Below, one piece after another: positions 52,278 through 60,768 of a stretch of 64,000 nucleotides of DNA. The notes under the pieces are model-generated. The model was not told where the DNA came from and did no database searches. It worked only from the letters and a program-made list of their open reading frames with translations. The stretch is from Polyangium jinanense (GTDB taxonomy: Bacteria; Myxococcota; Polyangia; Polyangiales; Polyangiaceae), in NCBI RefSeq assembly GCF_028435365.1, contig NZ_JAGTJJ010000002.1:806001-870000 (forward strand). Reading direction: 5' to 3'. How positions within the stretch are numbered: position 1 is the first letter of the stretch; each line of letters starts with the position of its first letter. Both the position numbers and the translations under genes were made by a program.

Positions 52278-53092
52278 TCTTCCCGGGCGAGCAGGCGCGA
52301 TAGGCTCAGATCGAGGTTGCTCTCGACGAGGCGCAGGATGCTGTCGAGCTCGGTGCCGGAGGTGCGCAGCGAGCGCGCGAGCTCCACCCGCGTCGCGTCC
52401 ACGAGCCGCTGTCGCGCTTGCACCGTGCGCCGCGCCGCCGTCGCGCGGTGGACGCCGAGGCACGCCGCCACCTCGTCGCAGCCCAGGCCGTCGAGGACCG
52501 ACAGACGCAGCACGAGCCGCTCCGCCGGCGCGAGCTGCGCGATCGCGTGCGCGAACGCGACGCGGAACGCATCGCGATAGTGCACCTTGAGGAAATCCAG
52601 CTCCACGTCGTGGCCGTCGGCGACGGCCTCGAGCGCGTCGCCCCCGGCCTCGATCTCGCGCCGCTCGCTCTCTGCGGCGTTCACGAAGGCGCGCACGGCC
52701 GCGACGCGCAGCCAGTTCTCCAGAAACCCGCGGCCCGAGTATCCGGCGATACGCGGCTCCGCGCCCGGTCCCGCGACGAAGAGCCGCTCGCGCAGGATCT
52801 GGCGGAGCTCGGCGCGGCGATCTTCGCTCGGCGCGAAGCGGGCGGCGACGGCGTCGATCACGCTGCCGAAGCGCCGCTCGAGCTCTGCGACGGCGCCCGG
52901 CGAGCCGGCGGCGCAGGCGCAGGCGAGATAGAAATCATCGGCCCGGATGCGGGCGAGCGCGGCCTCGGGATCGGGCGCTGCGGCGAGGTGACGATCGAGG
53001 TGGGCGAGGAAGACGCAATCGTCGAGGCCGAGCTCGGGCCAGGCCGTTCGGCCCGCGGCCGCGAGCGCCAGTCGTGCGTCCTTCGCGTGCAT
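52274..53092 (-). CDS. ECF-like sigma factor coupled to the zinc-finger kinase
   Basis: 272 residues. Region 2 includes GRGFLENWLRVAAVRAFVNA. Region 4 includes QLAPAERLVLRLSVLDGLGC and DEVAACLGVHRATAARRTVQ. It has an N-terminal ~90-residue helical extension (FLAHLDRHLAAAPDPEAALA) beyond the core ECF, so it is longer than typical. ATG 53092 is favoured over a start at 53134. The last bases overlap the kinase start. Its likely regulator is the adjacent zinc-finger kinase. Confidence 0.78.
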   Translation of the reverse strand: MHAKDARLALAAAGRTAWPELGLDDCVFLAHLDRHLAAAPDPEAALARIRADDFYLACACAAGSPGAVAELERRFGSVIDAVAARFAPSEDRRAELRQILRERLFVAGPGAEPRIAGYSGRGFLENWLRVAAVRAFVNAAESERREIEAGGDALEAVADGHDVELDFLKVHYRDAFRVAFAHAIAQLAPAERLVLRLSVLDGLGCDEVAACLGVHRATAARRTVQARQRLVDATRVELARSLRTSGTELDSILRLVESNLDLSLSRLLAREE

Positions 53093-53299
53093 CCCGACGC
53101 GGGCCAGGCAAGCAGAGCCCTGCCGGGGGCGCAAGCGACGAAATCCTGCTCTTGGGGGTACCAGGCGCGGCGCGCGCGCAGGGCGCAGGGCGCAGCCCAG
53201 TGTTCATGGTGAGAATCTCCTTTCTCGAGCTCCATGCTCCAGCAATGATGATGCCGGCCGTTCGCAAAGGATATTTACCGTGATCAACGGCGTTCCTGA
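53093..53299. other. Intergenic region with orphan ribosome binding site and repeat copy C
   Basis: Leftward, a near-perfect AAAGGAG sits nine bases before an ATG at 53207 that starts MNTGLRPAPCARAAP. The frame soon becomes low-complexity and runs into the sigma gene. This looks like the start of a gene whose body has been lost, or a leader peptide. Confidence 0.35.
53130..53154 (+). repeat. Dispersed repeat, short copy C
   Basis: GCGACGAAATCCTGCTCTT core shared with copies A and B. The extension is not conserved beyond about 25 bases. Confidence 0.6.
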
Positions 53300-53659
53300 G
53301 CGGCCGAGTCATGGATCCACGAAGCGGGCAGCTCGGCATGCGCGCCCTCGGCCGCGTGCTCCGCGAGCGCGAACGTTCCTCGCACGTGCGAGGCGCTGCG
53401 CGCTCTCCTCGGCACGACGGCGGCCCTCTTCGGCGCGCGATCATCCGACCGCGGGGCGCTCGAGGCCGCGCTGCGCAAGGCGAGCGATCTGCGGAACACC
53501 CAGCGCAGACTCGCCGGATTGGAAGAGCTCGCGGCGCTGGGGCCGCCCGCGAAGCCAGCCGACCGCGAGCGGGTCGCCAAGGCGCTCGCGCTGGTGCGAG
53601 AAGAGAGCGACGACCGCGACCTGAAATTCATCGCTGGCGTGCTGCGAGTGCTGGTGTAG
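53300..53659 (+). pseudogene. Coding remnant without a start codon
   Basis: Frame open from 53300 to TAG 53657. The last ~90 codons have real-gene composition (GALEAALRKASDLRNTQRRL, LEELAALGPPAKPADRERVA, ALALVREESDDRDLKFIAGV) and would form helices. No ATG, GTG or TTG lies ahead of that part in frame, so the 5' end appears lost. Not recognised. Confidence 0.35.
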
Positions 53660-53796
53660 TCGATTGACGTGACGCCTCAGGGCGGGAAGCGGGGCTCCGC
53701 GCTGTGTAAAAGGACACGGTTGACCGCCGCGTGAGAAGCGTGCTCCGCACCCGAGGAGGCGGAAATCCTGGTTTCTTTGTCCTACATGCTGACGTC

Positions 53797-54414
53797 ATGG
53801 CAACCGCACTCATCATCGGCGACATCCAGCGCGGCATCACCGGCGCCTACCCGTTCGCGCGGCAGGTCGTTCCACCGCTGACCGACCTCCTCCCGCGCGC
53901 CAGATCCGCCGGCGTGCTGGTGGTGTTCATACGCACCGCCTTCCGCGTCAACCGGGCGGATCTCCCGCCGGGTAATGCATTGTTCTCCGCCTTCTTCGAA
54001 GCGGGGGATATCTTCCACGAGGGGACGGCCGGAACCGAGATCGACCTACCGGTGCACGACGAGGACGTCGTTGTGCTGAAACGCCGGGCAAGCGCTTTCG
54101 CCGGGACAGACCTGGATCTCGTGCTGCGTGCCCATGCCGTCGACACCATCGCCGTCGCCGGAGTGGCCACCAGTGCAATGGTCGCCGCAACCTGTTACGA
54201 CGCAGCCGATCGGGGGTATCGGGTCACCGTGCTCCGCGATGGCTGCGCGGACAGCGACCCCACCGTCCACGAATTCTTCATGGATAAGGTCTTTCCCAGC
54301 CGTGCGGCCGAAGTCGTGCCGTGTGCCGGGTGGCTGGTCGACGAGCGGTGGCACGCCGGAAGCGGTACCGACAGGAAAACCCGAGGAGAGGGGGCGGGCG
54401 CGAAACAGACGTAG
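53797..54414 (+). CDS. Isochorismatase-like hydrolase-fold protein lacking the catalytic Cys
   Basis: 205 residues. The family Asp is in ALIIGDIQRG and the Lys in VLKRRASAF. The usual catalytic Cys position in the GVxTxxCV motif reads GVATSAMVAATC, so the nucleophile appears to be Met. A nearby Cys (TCYDAADRG) is four residues on and unlikely to substitute. It may therefore be a non-Cys isochorismatase (as in PhzD types) or a binder. ATG 53797 starts the fold; no clear ribosome binding site. Confidence 0.8.
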   Translation: MATALIIGDIQRGITGAYPFARQVVPPLTDLLPRARSAGVLVVFIRTAFRVNRADLPPGNALFSAFFEAGDIFHEGTAGTEIDLPVHDEDVVVLKRRASAFAGTDLDLVLRAHAVDTIAVAGVATSAMVAATCYDAADRGYRVTVLRDGCADSDPTVHEFFMDKVFPSRAAEVVPCAGWLVDERWHAGSGTDRKTRGEGAGAKQT

Positions 54415-54605
54415 AAGATGAACCCGAGGAGCGGAGAGGGATCCGAGAGCGGCCATGATCGCCGTCCCCAGGAGCTGCATCGGAGCCGGTAGAGGACCCG
54501 AGGGCAGACCTGAGGAACGGCTTGCGGAGCTCTGGGTGTGAAGTCGGACCTGGAGGCGGACCTGGGGAGGGGTTCGGGTCGAGGGATGACCACGCAGACG
54601 CGTGC
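54415..54605. other. Intergenic region with first copy of a 31 bp direct repeat
   Basis: Between the isochorismatase-like gene and the convergent lipoprotein gene. Nothing coding is supported. Confidence 0.3.
54552..54582 (+). repeat. 31 bp direct repeat, copy 1
   Basis: Starts GGAGGCGGACCTGGGGAGG. The second copy (55126-55156) has one mismatch. The two bracket the small lipoprotein gene. Confidence 0.75.
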
Positions 54606-55016
54606 TCACGGGCACGCAACCGCTCCAGGGCAGCGCGTGCTCGGCCGCGGACAAGGGATGGGCAGGCAGGCGCAGCCGCCGCCCACCACAACGAATACGG
54701 AGCAGTTCGTCCGGCTGCCCGGAACGCACCGCGCCCCGGCGCCGCCCCAGCGGGCGCAGGGGTCAGGTCGCCTCACCGGAATGAGGGAGCGCTCCGCGAG
54801 AGCCCTCTCCACTTCGGAATCTCCTTCCCTTTCGATGAGCGCGCCTTTGTCGCTCGCGATGTCATCGTCGCAGTCCGAGGACAGGCTCCCTTCTTCTTTT
54901 GCCAACAAGCTCACTTCCTGAGCCTCAGGATCCATGCCCATTTCACCACTATCGCAGGAGAACGAGAAGAACCCCAGGATGCCGAATGTACCCAATCGCA
55001 GTGCTGATAGCCGCAT
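54606..55016 (-). CDS. Lipoprotein, low-GC small gene bracketed by direct repeats
   Basis: 136 residues. ATG 55016 follows GGGAGG at ideal spacing. Signal ends in FFSFSC. The front half is acidic (DSGEMGMDPEAQEVSLLAKE, SDCDDDIASDKGALIERE). The C-terminal ~45 residues are Cys/Pro-rich (CARWGGAGARC, GGGCACLPIPCPRP) and less natural, so a frameshift may have altered them. No known domain. The base composition is lower in GC than its neighbours. Confidence 0.6.
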   Translation of the reverse strand: MRLSALRLGTFGILGFFSFSCDSGEMGMDPEAQEVSLLAKEEGSLSSDCDDDIASDKGALIEREGDSEVERALAERSLIPVRRPDPCARWGGAGARCVPGSRTNCSVFVVVGGGCACLPIPCPRPSTRCPGAVACP

Positions 55017-55125
55017 GGCAGACCTCCCTGCACCTTACAATGGCAACATAAGCCCGCGGGGGCCTCGCGGCGCGCGTCGATGTGCGAATATGCTGAGAAG
55101 GTTGCCTATTTCAGCGGGTGCCGCG

Positions 55126-55156
55126 GGAGGCGGACCCGGGGAGGGGTTCGGGTCGA
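55126..55156 (+). repeat. 31 bp direct repeat, copy 2
   Basis: GGAGGCGGACCCGGGGAGG and following. It is 574 bases from copy 1 and 110 bases upstream of the lipoprotein start. Confidence 0.75.
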
Positions 55157-55220
55157 CGCGCCGACCGTCATCCAGCCGCGGTGAGTTGAATAGGGGTCAC
55201 GAGGCGGCGTCCAAGGCGGC

Positions 55221-56576
55221 ATGCTTACCTACTCCACGCTAGGTCCACGTCTTCGCCGCCCGCTTTTCGCGGGCCTGTTTACCGCGATCGCCGTCACGCA
55301 CGCGTCCATCGCGCTGGCCGATCCGATCGAATTGAGCGCGCCGATCGACGTCGGCGCGACGCTCCCCGCGATATCCGAGTCTCCGGACGGCGAGGCCGAG
55401 TTCCTCGACGAGCGTCGCGACGACTACGCGGTCGCGGTGCACGGCTCGTCGATGCTCGTCACGTGGGTCGAAGGCGTGCGCGATCTCTACGCCGCGATCG
55501 TGGACGCCGAGCAGGGCGTCGTCGTCCCGCGGTTCCTCGTCTATTCGGCAGAGACGCGACTCTACGCGGTGCGCGCGGTCTTCGCGGACGGCGCGTATCG
55601 CATCGCGGTCGGAGACCAAGAGGGGCTTTACACCGGCACACGTCTGTTCGCGGTCGACGAAGCGGGGGCGGTGGGGGACCCCGAAACGTACGGGCTCGAG
55701 GAGCAGGGCCTCGTCGAGTGCGGTCCGCTCGCGCTCGAGGCGCGGAGCACCGGCCTCGTGCTCTCGTGCGCGAATGGTCCCGTCGCCGCGCTCCCGAAGG
55801 CAGGGGAGCCGAGCACGCTGTTCTGGCCGACCAGCTCGCCGCTCATCGACATCGCATGTCGAGCCGCTCCGTGCGTCGCGGGCTTCCAGCTGAACGATTC
55901 GAATCCGCTGCTGAACGTCGCGCTGGCCACGCTCGACGACGCGAACACGGATCCGAAGCCGACGTTCCTCGGCTTCCGCGACGCGACTTACGCGCGCATC
56001 GCGGTGGCGCTCACCGGCGCCGGGACGCTCGCCGTCTCGTGGTCGTACATCCTCCCGCCCGGCAGCCAGAACGGAGAAAACCGCGAGCATATCCACGGGT
56101 GGTTCCTCGCCGCGGACGGCTCGATCCGCACGCTGGACAATCTCGCGGAGGCGCCGGGGATCCGCGACCCACGGCTCGCGACGAACGGCACGAGCGTCGC
56201 GCTCGCGTATCGTACGAACGGCGGCGGCTCGTCGATCGTCGCGCTCGACGCGGACGGAGCGCCCCGCGGAGAGACGGCGGTGATCACGACCCAGCCATCG
56301 CTCGATATTCGTCTCGCAGCGTCGTCCGACGGCTCGTACGCGCTCGCGTACGACGACGGCGCGAGGCTGTTCGTGCGAACGGCGCGTCTCGACCCGAAGG
56401 GCGAGGACCCCGGACCGGGCGGGGGGACACCGACACCGACGGAGACGAGCAGCGGGTGCGCGGTGGCCGGGGGCGGAGCGTCGTCCTCGGCGGGCGTCGC
56501 GCTCGCCGTCGCGTTCGGCGCCTCGCTCGTCGTGCGTCGACGGCGGCGACGGGGCGTTTCTACCATGCCGGGTTGA
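55221..56576 (+). CDS. Secreted protein with MYXO-CTERM sorting tag
   Basis: 451 residues. A Sec signal (FAGLFTAIAVTHASIALA) precedes a beta-propeller-like body made of repeated short units (DYAVAVHGSSMLVTWVEG, YRIAVGDQEGLYTG, TGLVLSCANGPVAAL, SYALAYDDGARLFVRT). The C-terminus is a MYXO-CTERM tag: SGCAVAGGG, a hydrophobic helix (SSSAGVALAVAFGASLVV) and RRRRRR. In myxobacteria such tags direct surface anchoring through the rhombosortase/exosortase-like route. Binding partner unknown. ATG 55221 is used. Confidence 0.83.
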   Translation: MLTYSTLGPRLRRPLFAGLFTAIAVTHASIALADPIELSAPIDVGATLPAISESPDGEAEFLDERRDDYAVAVHGSSMLVTWVEGVRDLYAAIVDAEQGVVVPRFLVYSAETRLYAVRAVFADGAYRIAVGDQEGLYTGTRLFAVDEAGAVGDPETYGLEEQGLVECGPLALEARSTGLVLSCANGPVAALPKAGEPSTLFWPTSSPLIDIACRAAPCVAGFQLNDSNPLLNVALATLDDANTDPKPTFLGFRDATYARIAVALTGAGTLAVSWSYILPPGSQNGENREHIHGWFLAADGSIRTLDNLAEAPGIRDPRLATNGTSVALAYRTNGGGSSIVALDADGAPRGETAVITTQPSLDIRLAASSDGSYALAYDDGARLFVRTARLDPKGEDPGPGGGTPTPTETSSGCAVAGGGASSSAGVALAVAFGASLVVRRRRRRGVSTMPG

Positions 56577-56597
56577 CGCCCGATCCCGGCGCCTCCT

Positions 56598-59500
56598 TCA
56601 GGGCTCCGCGTCCTTGCAGCACCGCACCCCCGTCGAATAATCGAGATAACTCCGCGGGTGGGCCGTCACCACCGCGTCGCAGCCCGACCGCGTCGATCGC
56701 GCATAAAAACCGCCCGCGAACGCCCCGCTGCCTTCGTCCACCCACTCGTCCAGGTTCCCGACCATATCGTAAATCGCGTCGTTCCCCCAGCGGCTCCGGC
56801 ACGCCGGCGTCGCGCCCGTCCTCCGGAACAGCGGCGCCTCCCCGGCCCGCACGTGATTCAAGCGTGGATCGAGGTGCCCGATCGACGCATTGTCATGCAA
56901 AATGGCCGCCGGGTGCGCCTCGCGGAACACGTTGCACGCCCCCTCCACGTACGTATCCCCGTACGGAAAGGGCGTATCGTCCTGCCCCCGGCAAGCCAAG
57001 ACGAACTCCGGCAGCGTGCACAGCCGCTTCCCGGACGCCGCGCAGGCGCTCTCCGCCACGAGCCCCGTCAAATACCCGTTGGGCCGGGCCAATCGCCGCG
57101 GCACCGCCATCACATCGAGCTTCTGCCCCCGCTGCCACCCCGGCAAAAACGGAAGCGGCATCGCCCGCGCGTGCACGCTGCCCATGCGGCTCCGCCCCGT
57201 CGACCAATCCCCCAGCGTGATCTCCAGCAGATTCGGCGTCACCGGGAAATCGGGCGAAAGCGCCTCCCTGCTCGCCGCGTCCACGATCGTCGCCTCGAAT
57301 CGGTCCACGCAGAGCTTCCCCTGCACGAGCACCATCTCCGGCGGACACGGCCTTGGCGCCGCCGCCTTCACCTCCTCCGCGTCCTCCGCCGCCTCCGCGC
57401 CCGCCCGCTCCACGGCCGCCGCGAGCCCCCGCACGAGCCCCACTTCCGGCACCACGTCTCGCCCCTCGGCGCGCGTCCCGAACCACCGCAGCGACCCATC
57501 CGCCGCCCACCCCGGCTCCCCCACGACGCACGTCCCCGGCGCCGAAAGCGCTTCCACCTCGACGAACCCTCCCGGCTTCATCGACGGATAAAACCGCGGC
57601 CCCGGCGACCCATCCTGACAAATCCCCGCCGCCCCTCCTTCCGGCCACGCCGCCGCCCCGACCTCCCGTCCCTCCTCGTCCAGCCAAACCGCGTACCGCC
57701 GCCCCTCATCCGAAAGAATCGCTCCGCCCCCGGGCAGCCCCGACAAACGCACCCCGAGCTCCCCGGCCCGCACCTTCAGCGACGTCTTTGCCACCGGCCC
57801 GAGCCGCCCTGCCGCGTCCACCACGAACGCCACCACCTCCTCGTCCGAGCCCACCCCCACGCCCGCCACGATCGCCCCACCTGCGCCCCGCTCCACCGCG
57901 GCAAACCCTGCCCGCACCGGCGACGCCGCGCTCCGCGCCCGCCCATCCGACAGCGCCGGCGCCCCCACCTTCCCCTCCTCGGACAACCCCGCCACATGCA
58001 GCCGCCCCCCGGACAGCTCCATCAACAGCCCCTTCGCCTTTCCCCCCACCATTACCGCCCCGTCCGGCCAAACCCGACCCCGCCAGACCTCCGCCGTCCC
58101 GCCCGTCGGCCAAACCCGCCCCACATCCCCCCGCGCCACCCACACCGCCGCCCCGACCTTCCCGATCCCCGCCACCGCGCCTGCGCCCCGCCCCCCCGCA
58201 AAAATCTCCTCTTTCGACAAACCCTCCCGCACCCCATCCCCCTCCAGCACCCGCACCCGCCCTCCGGCCAGCGCCACCCCCGTACCATCCGGCCAAACCT
58301 TGGCCCAATGCACCCGCCCCCGCCGCGCCGGAAACGCTACCCCCTCCTCCCGCAAACTCCCATCCCGCCCGGCCGATCGGAGCCCCCGCCCATCACCCGT
58401 CGTAAAAAATGCCCGCTCCCCGGCCCACACCACGAGCCCCACATCATTGCGCGCCTGCCCCCCCACCCGCCGAGGCTCCGCCTGCAAAATCTTCTCGAAC
58501 CCCACCCCCGCGCCCGGCTCGATCGCACACTCCCCCCGCCCAAGCTTCGCCGCCGCCCCCCCGAACCAGCTCACCTCACAACTCCCGCCCCGCGCCACCG
58601 GCTGCGTCAACAGCCCCACCCGCGTCCCTCCGACCAACCGCGGCGCATAAAACCCCTTCAGCGCCCCCCATTCCAGCTCCCCCTCCACCACCTTCGCCCG
58701 ACTCTTCCCCTCGAACCTCCCATCCTCCCCGATCACCCCCCCACCAATCGCGGCCCACCCCATTCCCGTCGCCTTCTTACCCGCCGACGGTTTGGCGCTC
58801 TCATACCAAACGATCTCCACCCCTCGCGCCGACCCTCGCGCATCCACCACCCCCATCCCCTCGAGCGGCGGGACAAACCGTAACCCCGTCGCCTTCGCCT
58901 CCCCCTCGAAAACCCCCTCCCGCGACACCCACCGCACCGTCACCTCCACCGTCGGCTTCGGCGCAGCCTTCTTCACCACCTCTTTTTTCTTCCCCCCGCC
59001 CTTCTTGCCGCCCTTCCCATTCCCCTTCTTCACCACCGCCGGCGTCTTGCGATTCTGGACGAGGCGCGGGGACGCTTCTTTTTTGGGGGCGGGGGTGGTG
59101 GGTCCTGTTGTTTGAGGGGCCGCAGGCCCCGAGTTCGGGGGGACTGCCCCCGAAGCCCCCACCGTCTCCACCGAGATCAGCGCCACCCGCTCCCCGCTCA
59201 CCGCAACCGCTTTCACGTCCCCGACCCGCTCACACCCTCGGATCTCCGCCACCTCCGACGCCCGATCGAACACCGACAAACACAACCGATCCCCACCCAC
59301 CGACGTCACGAGCGCCCGCTTCCCGTCGCTCCGCGTAAAAGCCAGCACCACGTTTTCATCGACGAGCCGCACGATCGGCCCCATCCGCCCCGATTCCTCC
59401 ACCCACCGCGCATACCCCTCGGGCTCGCCCGCCGCCTGCGACACCAGAAGCGCCGCCGCCTCCCCGAAGACCGGCTCCACCGACATCGGCAAACCCGCTT

Positions 59501-59732
59501 CCTCCGCCGCACCCAGCGGAAGCCGCGTCACCTGCGCCCCAGCGGCCGAGCTCGGCTTCCCTGCCTCCGGCGCCTGCCGCCCGCTCGTTTGCCCGCCTCT
59601 GCTCGGCTGATGCGTGTCACGTACGCTCGCGCCCGAGCAAGCGGAGCTTCCAACAAGCAGCCAGAGCAGCAGAAGACTCGGGCCTTTTTGCACACGGAAA
59701 GAGAGGGGGAGGCGCGCCACGATCGCGCCCAC
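56598..59732 (-). CDS. Large lipoprotein: beta-propeller-like body and C-terminal FGE-fold domain
   Basis: 1044 residues from GTG 59732, which starts a lipoprotein signal (LLLLWLLVGSSAC); GTG 59720 is the alternative. Residues about 60-230 are beta units. A Lys/Gly-rich low-complexity stretch follows (KKGNGKGGKKGGGKKKE). Then come many short beta repeats with Gly-rich turns, probably a propeller. The last ~210 residues form an FGE-sulfatase domain (CPPEMVLVQGKLCVDRFEAT, ASGKRLCTLPEFVLACRG, YDMVGNLDEWVDEG, YSTGVRCCKDA). This domain is closest to that at 42594-43619. Some of its DNA (57.7-58.8 kb) is extremely C/G-biased. Function unknown; likely exported. Confidence 0.78.
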   Translation of the reverse strand: MGAIVARLPLSFRVQKGPSLLLLWLLVGSSACSGASVRDTHQPSRGGQTSGRQAPEAGKPSSAAGAQVTRLPLGAAEEAGLPMSVEPVFGEAAALLVSQAAGEPEGYARWVEESGRMGPIVRLVDENVVLAFTRSDGKRALVTSVGGDRLCLSVFDRASEVAEIRGCERVGDVKAVAVSGERVALISVETVGASGAVPPNSGPAAPQTTGPTTPAPKKEASPRLVQNRKTPAVVKKGNGKGGKKGGGKKKEVVKKAAPKPTVEVTVRWVSREGVFEGEAKATGLRFVPPLEGMGVVDARGSARGVEIVWYESAKPSAGKKATGMGWAAIGGGVIGEDGRFEGKSRAKVVEGELEWGALKGFYAPRLVGGTRVGLLTQPVARGGSCEVSWFGGAAAKLGRGECAIEPGAGVGFEKILQAEPRRVGGQARNDVGLVVWAGERAFFTTGDGRGLRSAGRDGSLREEGVAFPARRGRVHWAKVWPDGTGVALAGGRVRVLEGDGVREGLSKEEIFAGGRGAGAVAGIGKVGAAVWVARGDVGRVWPTGGTAEVWRGRVWPDGAVMVGGKAKGLLMELSGGRLHVAGLSEEGKVGAPALSDGRARSAASPVRAGFAAVERGAGGAIVAGVGVGSDEEVVAFVVDAAGRLGPVAKTSLKVRAGELGVRLSGLPGGGAILSDEGRRYAVWLDEEGREVGAAAWPEGGAAGICQDGSPGPRFYPSMKPGGFVEVEALSAPGTCVVGEPGWAADGSLRWFGTRAEGRDVVPEVGLVRGLAAAVERAGAEAAEDAEEVKAAAPRPCPPEMVLVQGKLCVDRFEATIVDAASREALSPDFPVTPNLLEITLGDWSTGRSRMGSVHARAMPLPFLPGWQRGQKLDVMAVPRRLARPNGYLTGLVAESACAASGKRLCTLPEFVLACRGQDDTPFPYGDTYVEGACNVFREAHPAAILHDNASIGHLDPRLNHVRAGEAPLFRRTGATPACRSRWGNDAIYDMVGNLDEWVDEGSGAFAGGFYARSTRSGCDAVVTAHPRSYLDYSTGVRCCKDAEP

Positions 59733-59967
59733 CTTAACGCGGAGTTTGCCGGGCGTGCAGGAAGAGCAGCACGGGCGCGTCGCGACCCTGGACGGCGACC
59801 GCGTGCACGCCCTGCCGGTCCTGAGGTGTCCTCGCCGCACGTGCTCGGGGGCACGTCGGCTGCAATGCCCGGTGAGCGGCAGGGGGCTTTTCCGGATCAC
59901 GAGGGGCTCTCTTTCGAGGCCTTTCCGCGTTCGGAGGCGAAGCCTCTACCTCTCAGGAGGACTTTCG

Positions 59968-60660
59968 ATGACGAAGACCATGCAGCTCACGATGCTCGGT
60001 GCCGCGGCCCTCATGACCCTCGGCGTGGGATGCGGGCGTGGCGAGAAACCCGCGCAGAGTGCGCAGCAGCGGCCGACGCCGGCCTTCGAGGCCGCCGTCC
60101 CCGCGGAGCAGGGCCAGGCGGGCCAGTATGGCCAGGGCCAGGCGGGGCAGTGGGGCCAGGGCCAGGCGGGCCAGGGCCAGGGCCAGGCGGGGCAGGGCCA
60201 GGCGGGCCAGGGCCAGGCGCAGGGTCAGGCGGGCCAGTGGGGCCAGGGCATGGGCATGATGAGCGAGCAGGAGATGTGCTCCTCGTTCGTCCAGCACTCG
60301 AACCTCCGCGTCGAGGACATCGAGGGCGGCGTCGCGATCATCGCGACCCCGAAGTCGGGCGTGGACCTCTCTACCCTGCGCGGCGATGCGCTCCACATCG
60401 CGTACACGATGAGCCCACCGGCCGGCGAACAGCGCGCGGCGCGGCCCACGAGCGCGTCGGAGCGTTGCGCCCTCTTCGACCTCGGCCAGACGGCGGGTCG
60501 CTCGGGCGTCATGGAGCAGGCCAACGAGATCCGGATCATCCTGCTCGCCCAGGACACGACCGGCGTCCCCGCCCTGCGTAACCAGGCGCGTGGCTTCGTG
60601 CGCCAGTGGGGCCAGGAGGGGGTTCAGAGCGGTCAAGGCGGCCAGCCCCAGAACCGCTGA
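59968..60660 (+). CDS. Lipoprotein with a GQ-repeat linker
   Basis: 230 residues. AGGAGG lies seven bases before ATG 59968. Signal ends in LGVGC. Residues about 45-95 are GQGQAGQ-type repeats. The C-terminal domain (about 100-215) has Cys at EMCSSFVQ and ERCALFD and a fold of strands (GGVAIIATPKSGVD, ALHIAYTMS, EIRIILLAQ). No known family. A strong terminator follows. Confidence 0.75.
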   Translation: MTKTMQLTMLGAAALMTLGVGCGRGEKPAQSAQQRPTPAFEAAVPAEQGQAGQYGQGQAGQWGQGQAGQGQGQAGQGQAGQGQAQGQAGQWGQGMGMMSEQEMCSSFVQHSNLRVEDIEGGVAIIATPKSGVDLSTLRGDALHIAYTMSPPAGEQRAARPTSASERCALFDLGQTAGRSGVMEQANEIRIILLAQDTTGVPALRNQARGFVRQWGQEGVQSGQGGQPQNR

Positions 60661-60683
60661 ACCGGGGCTCCGCTCCGGATCGA

Positions 60684-60724
60684 GCAGGGTGGGGGCGAGC
60701 TGCCCCCGCCCTGCTTTCCTTTTC
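60684..60724 (+). terminator. Rho-independent terminator
   Basis: Arm GCAGGGTGGGGGC (60684-60696), loop GAGCT, arm GCCCCCGCCCTGC (60702-60714), with one G-U pair, then TTTCCTTTTC. Confidence 0.8.
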
Positions 60725-60768
60725 TGGCCCTCGACCTGCCCGAAAAGGTTCGCTACCCTGAGCTCGTC

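Noticed and set aside
59614..59967. N-terminal extension of the GQ-repeat lipoprotein to 59614
   Set aside because: ATG 59968 has a perfect AGGAGG and begins the lipoprotein signal.
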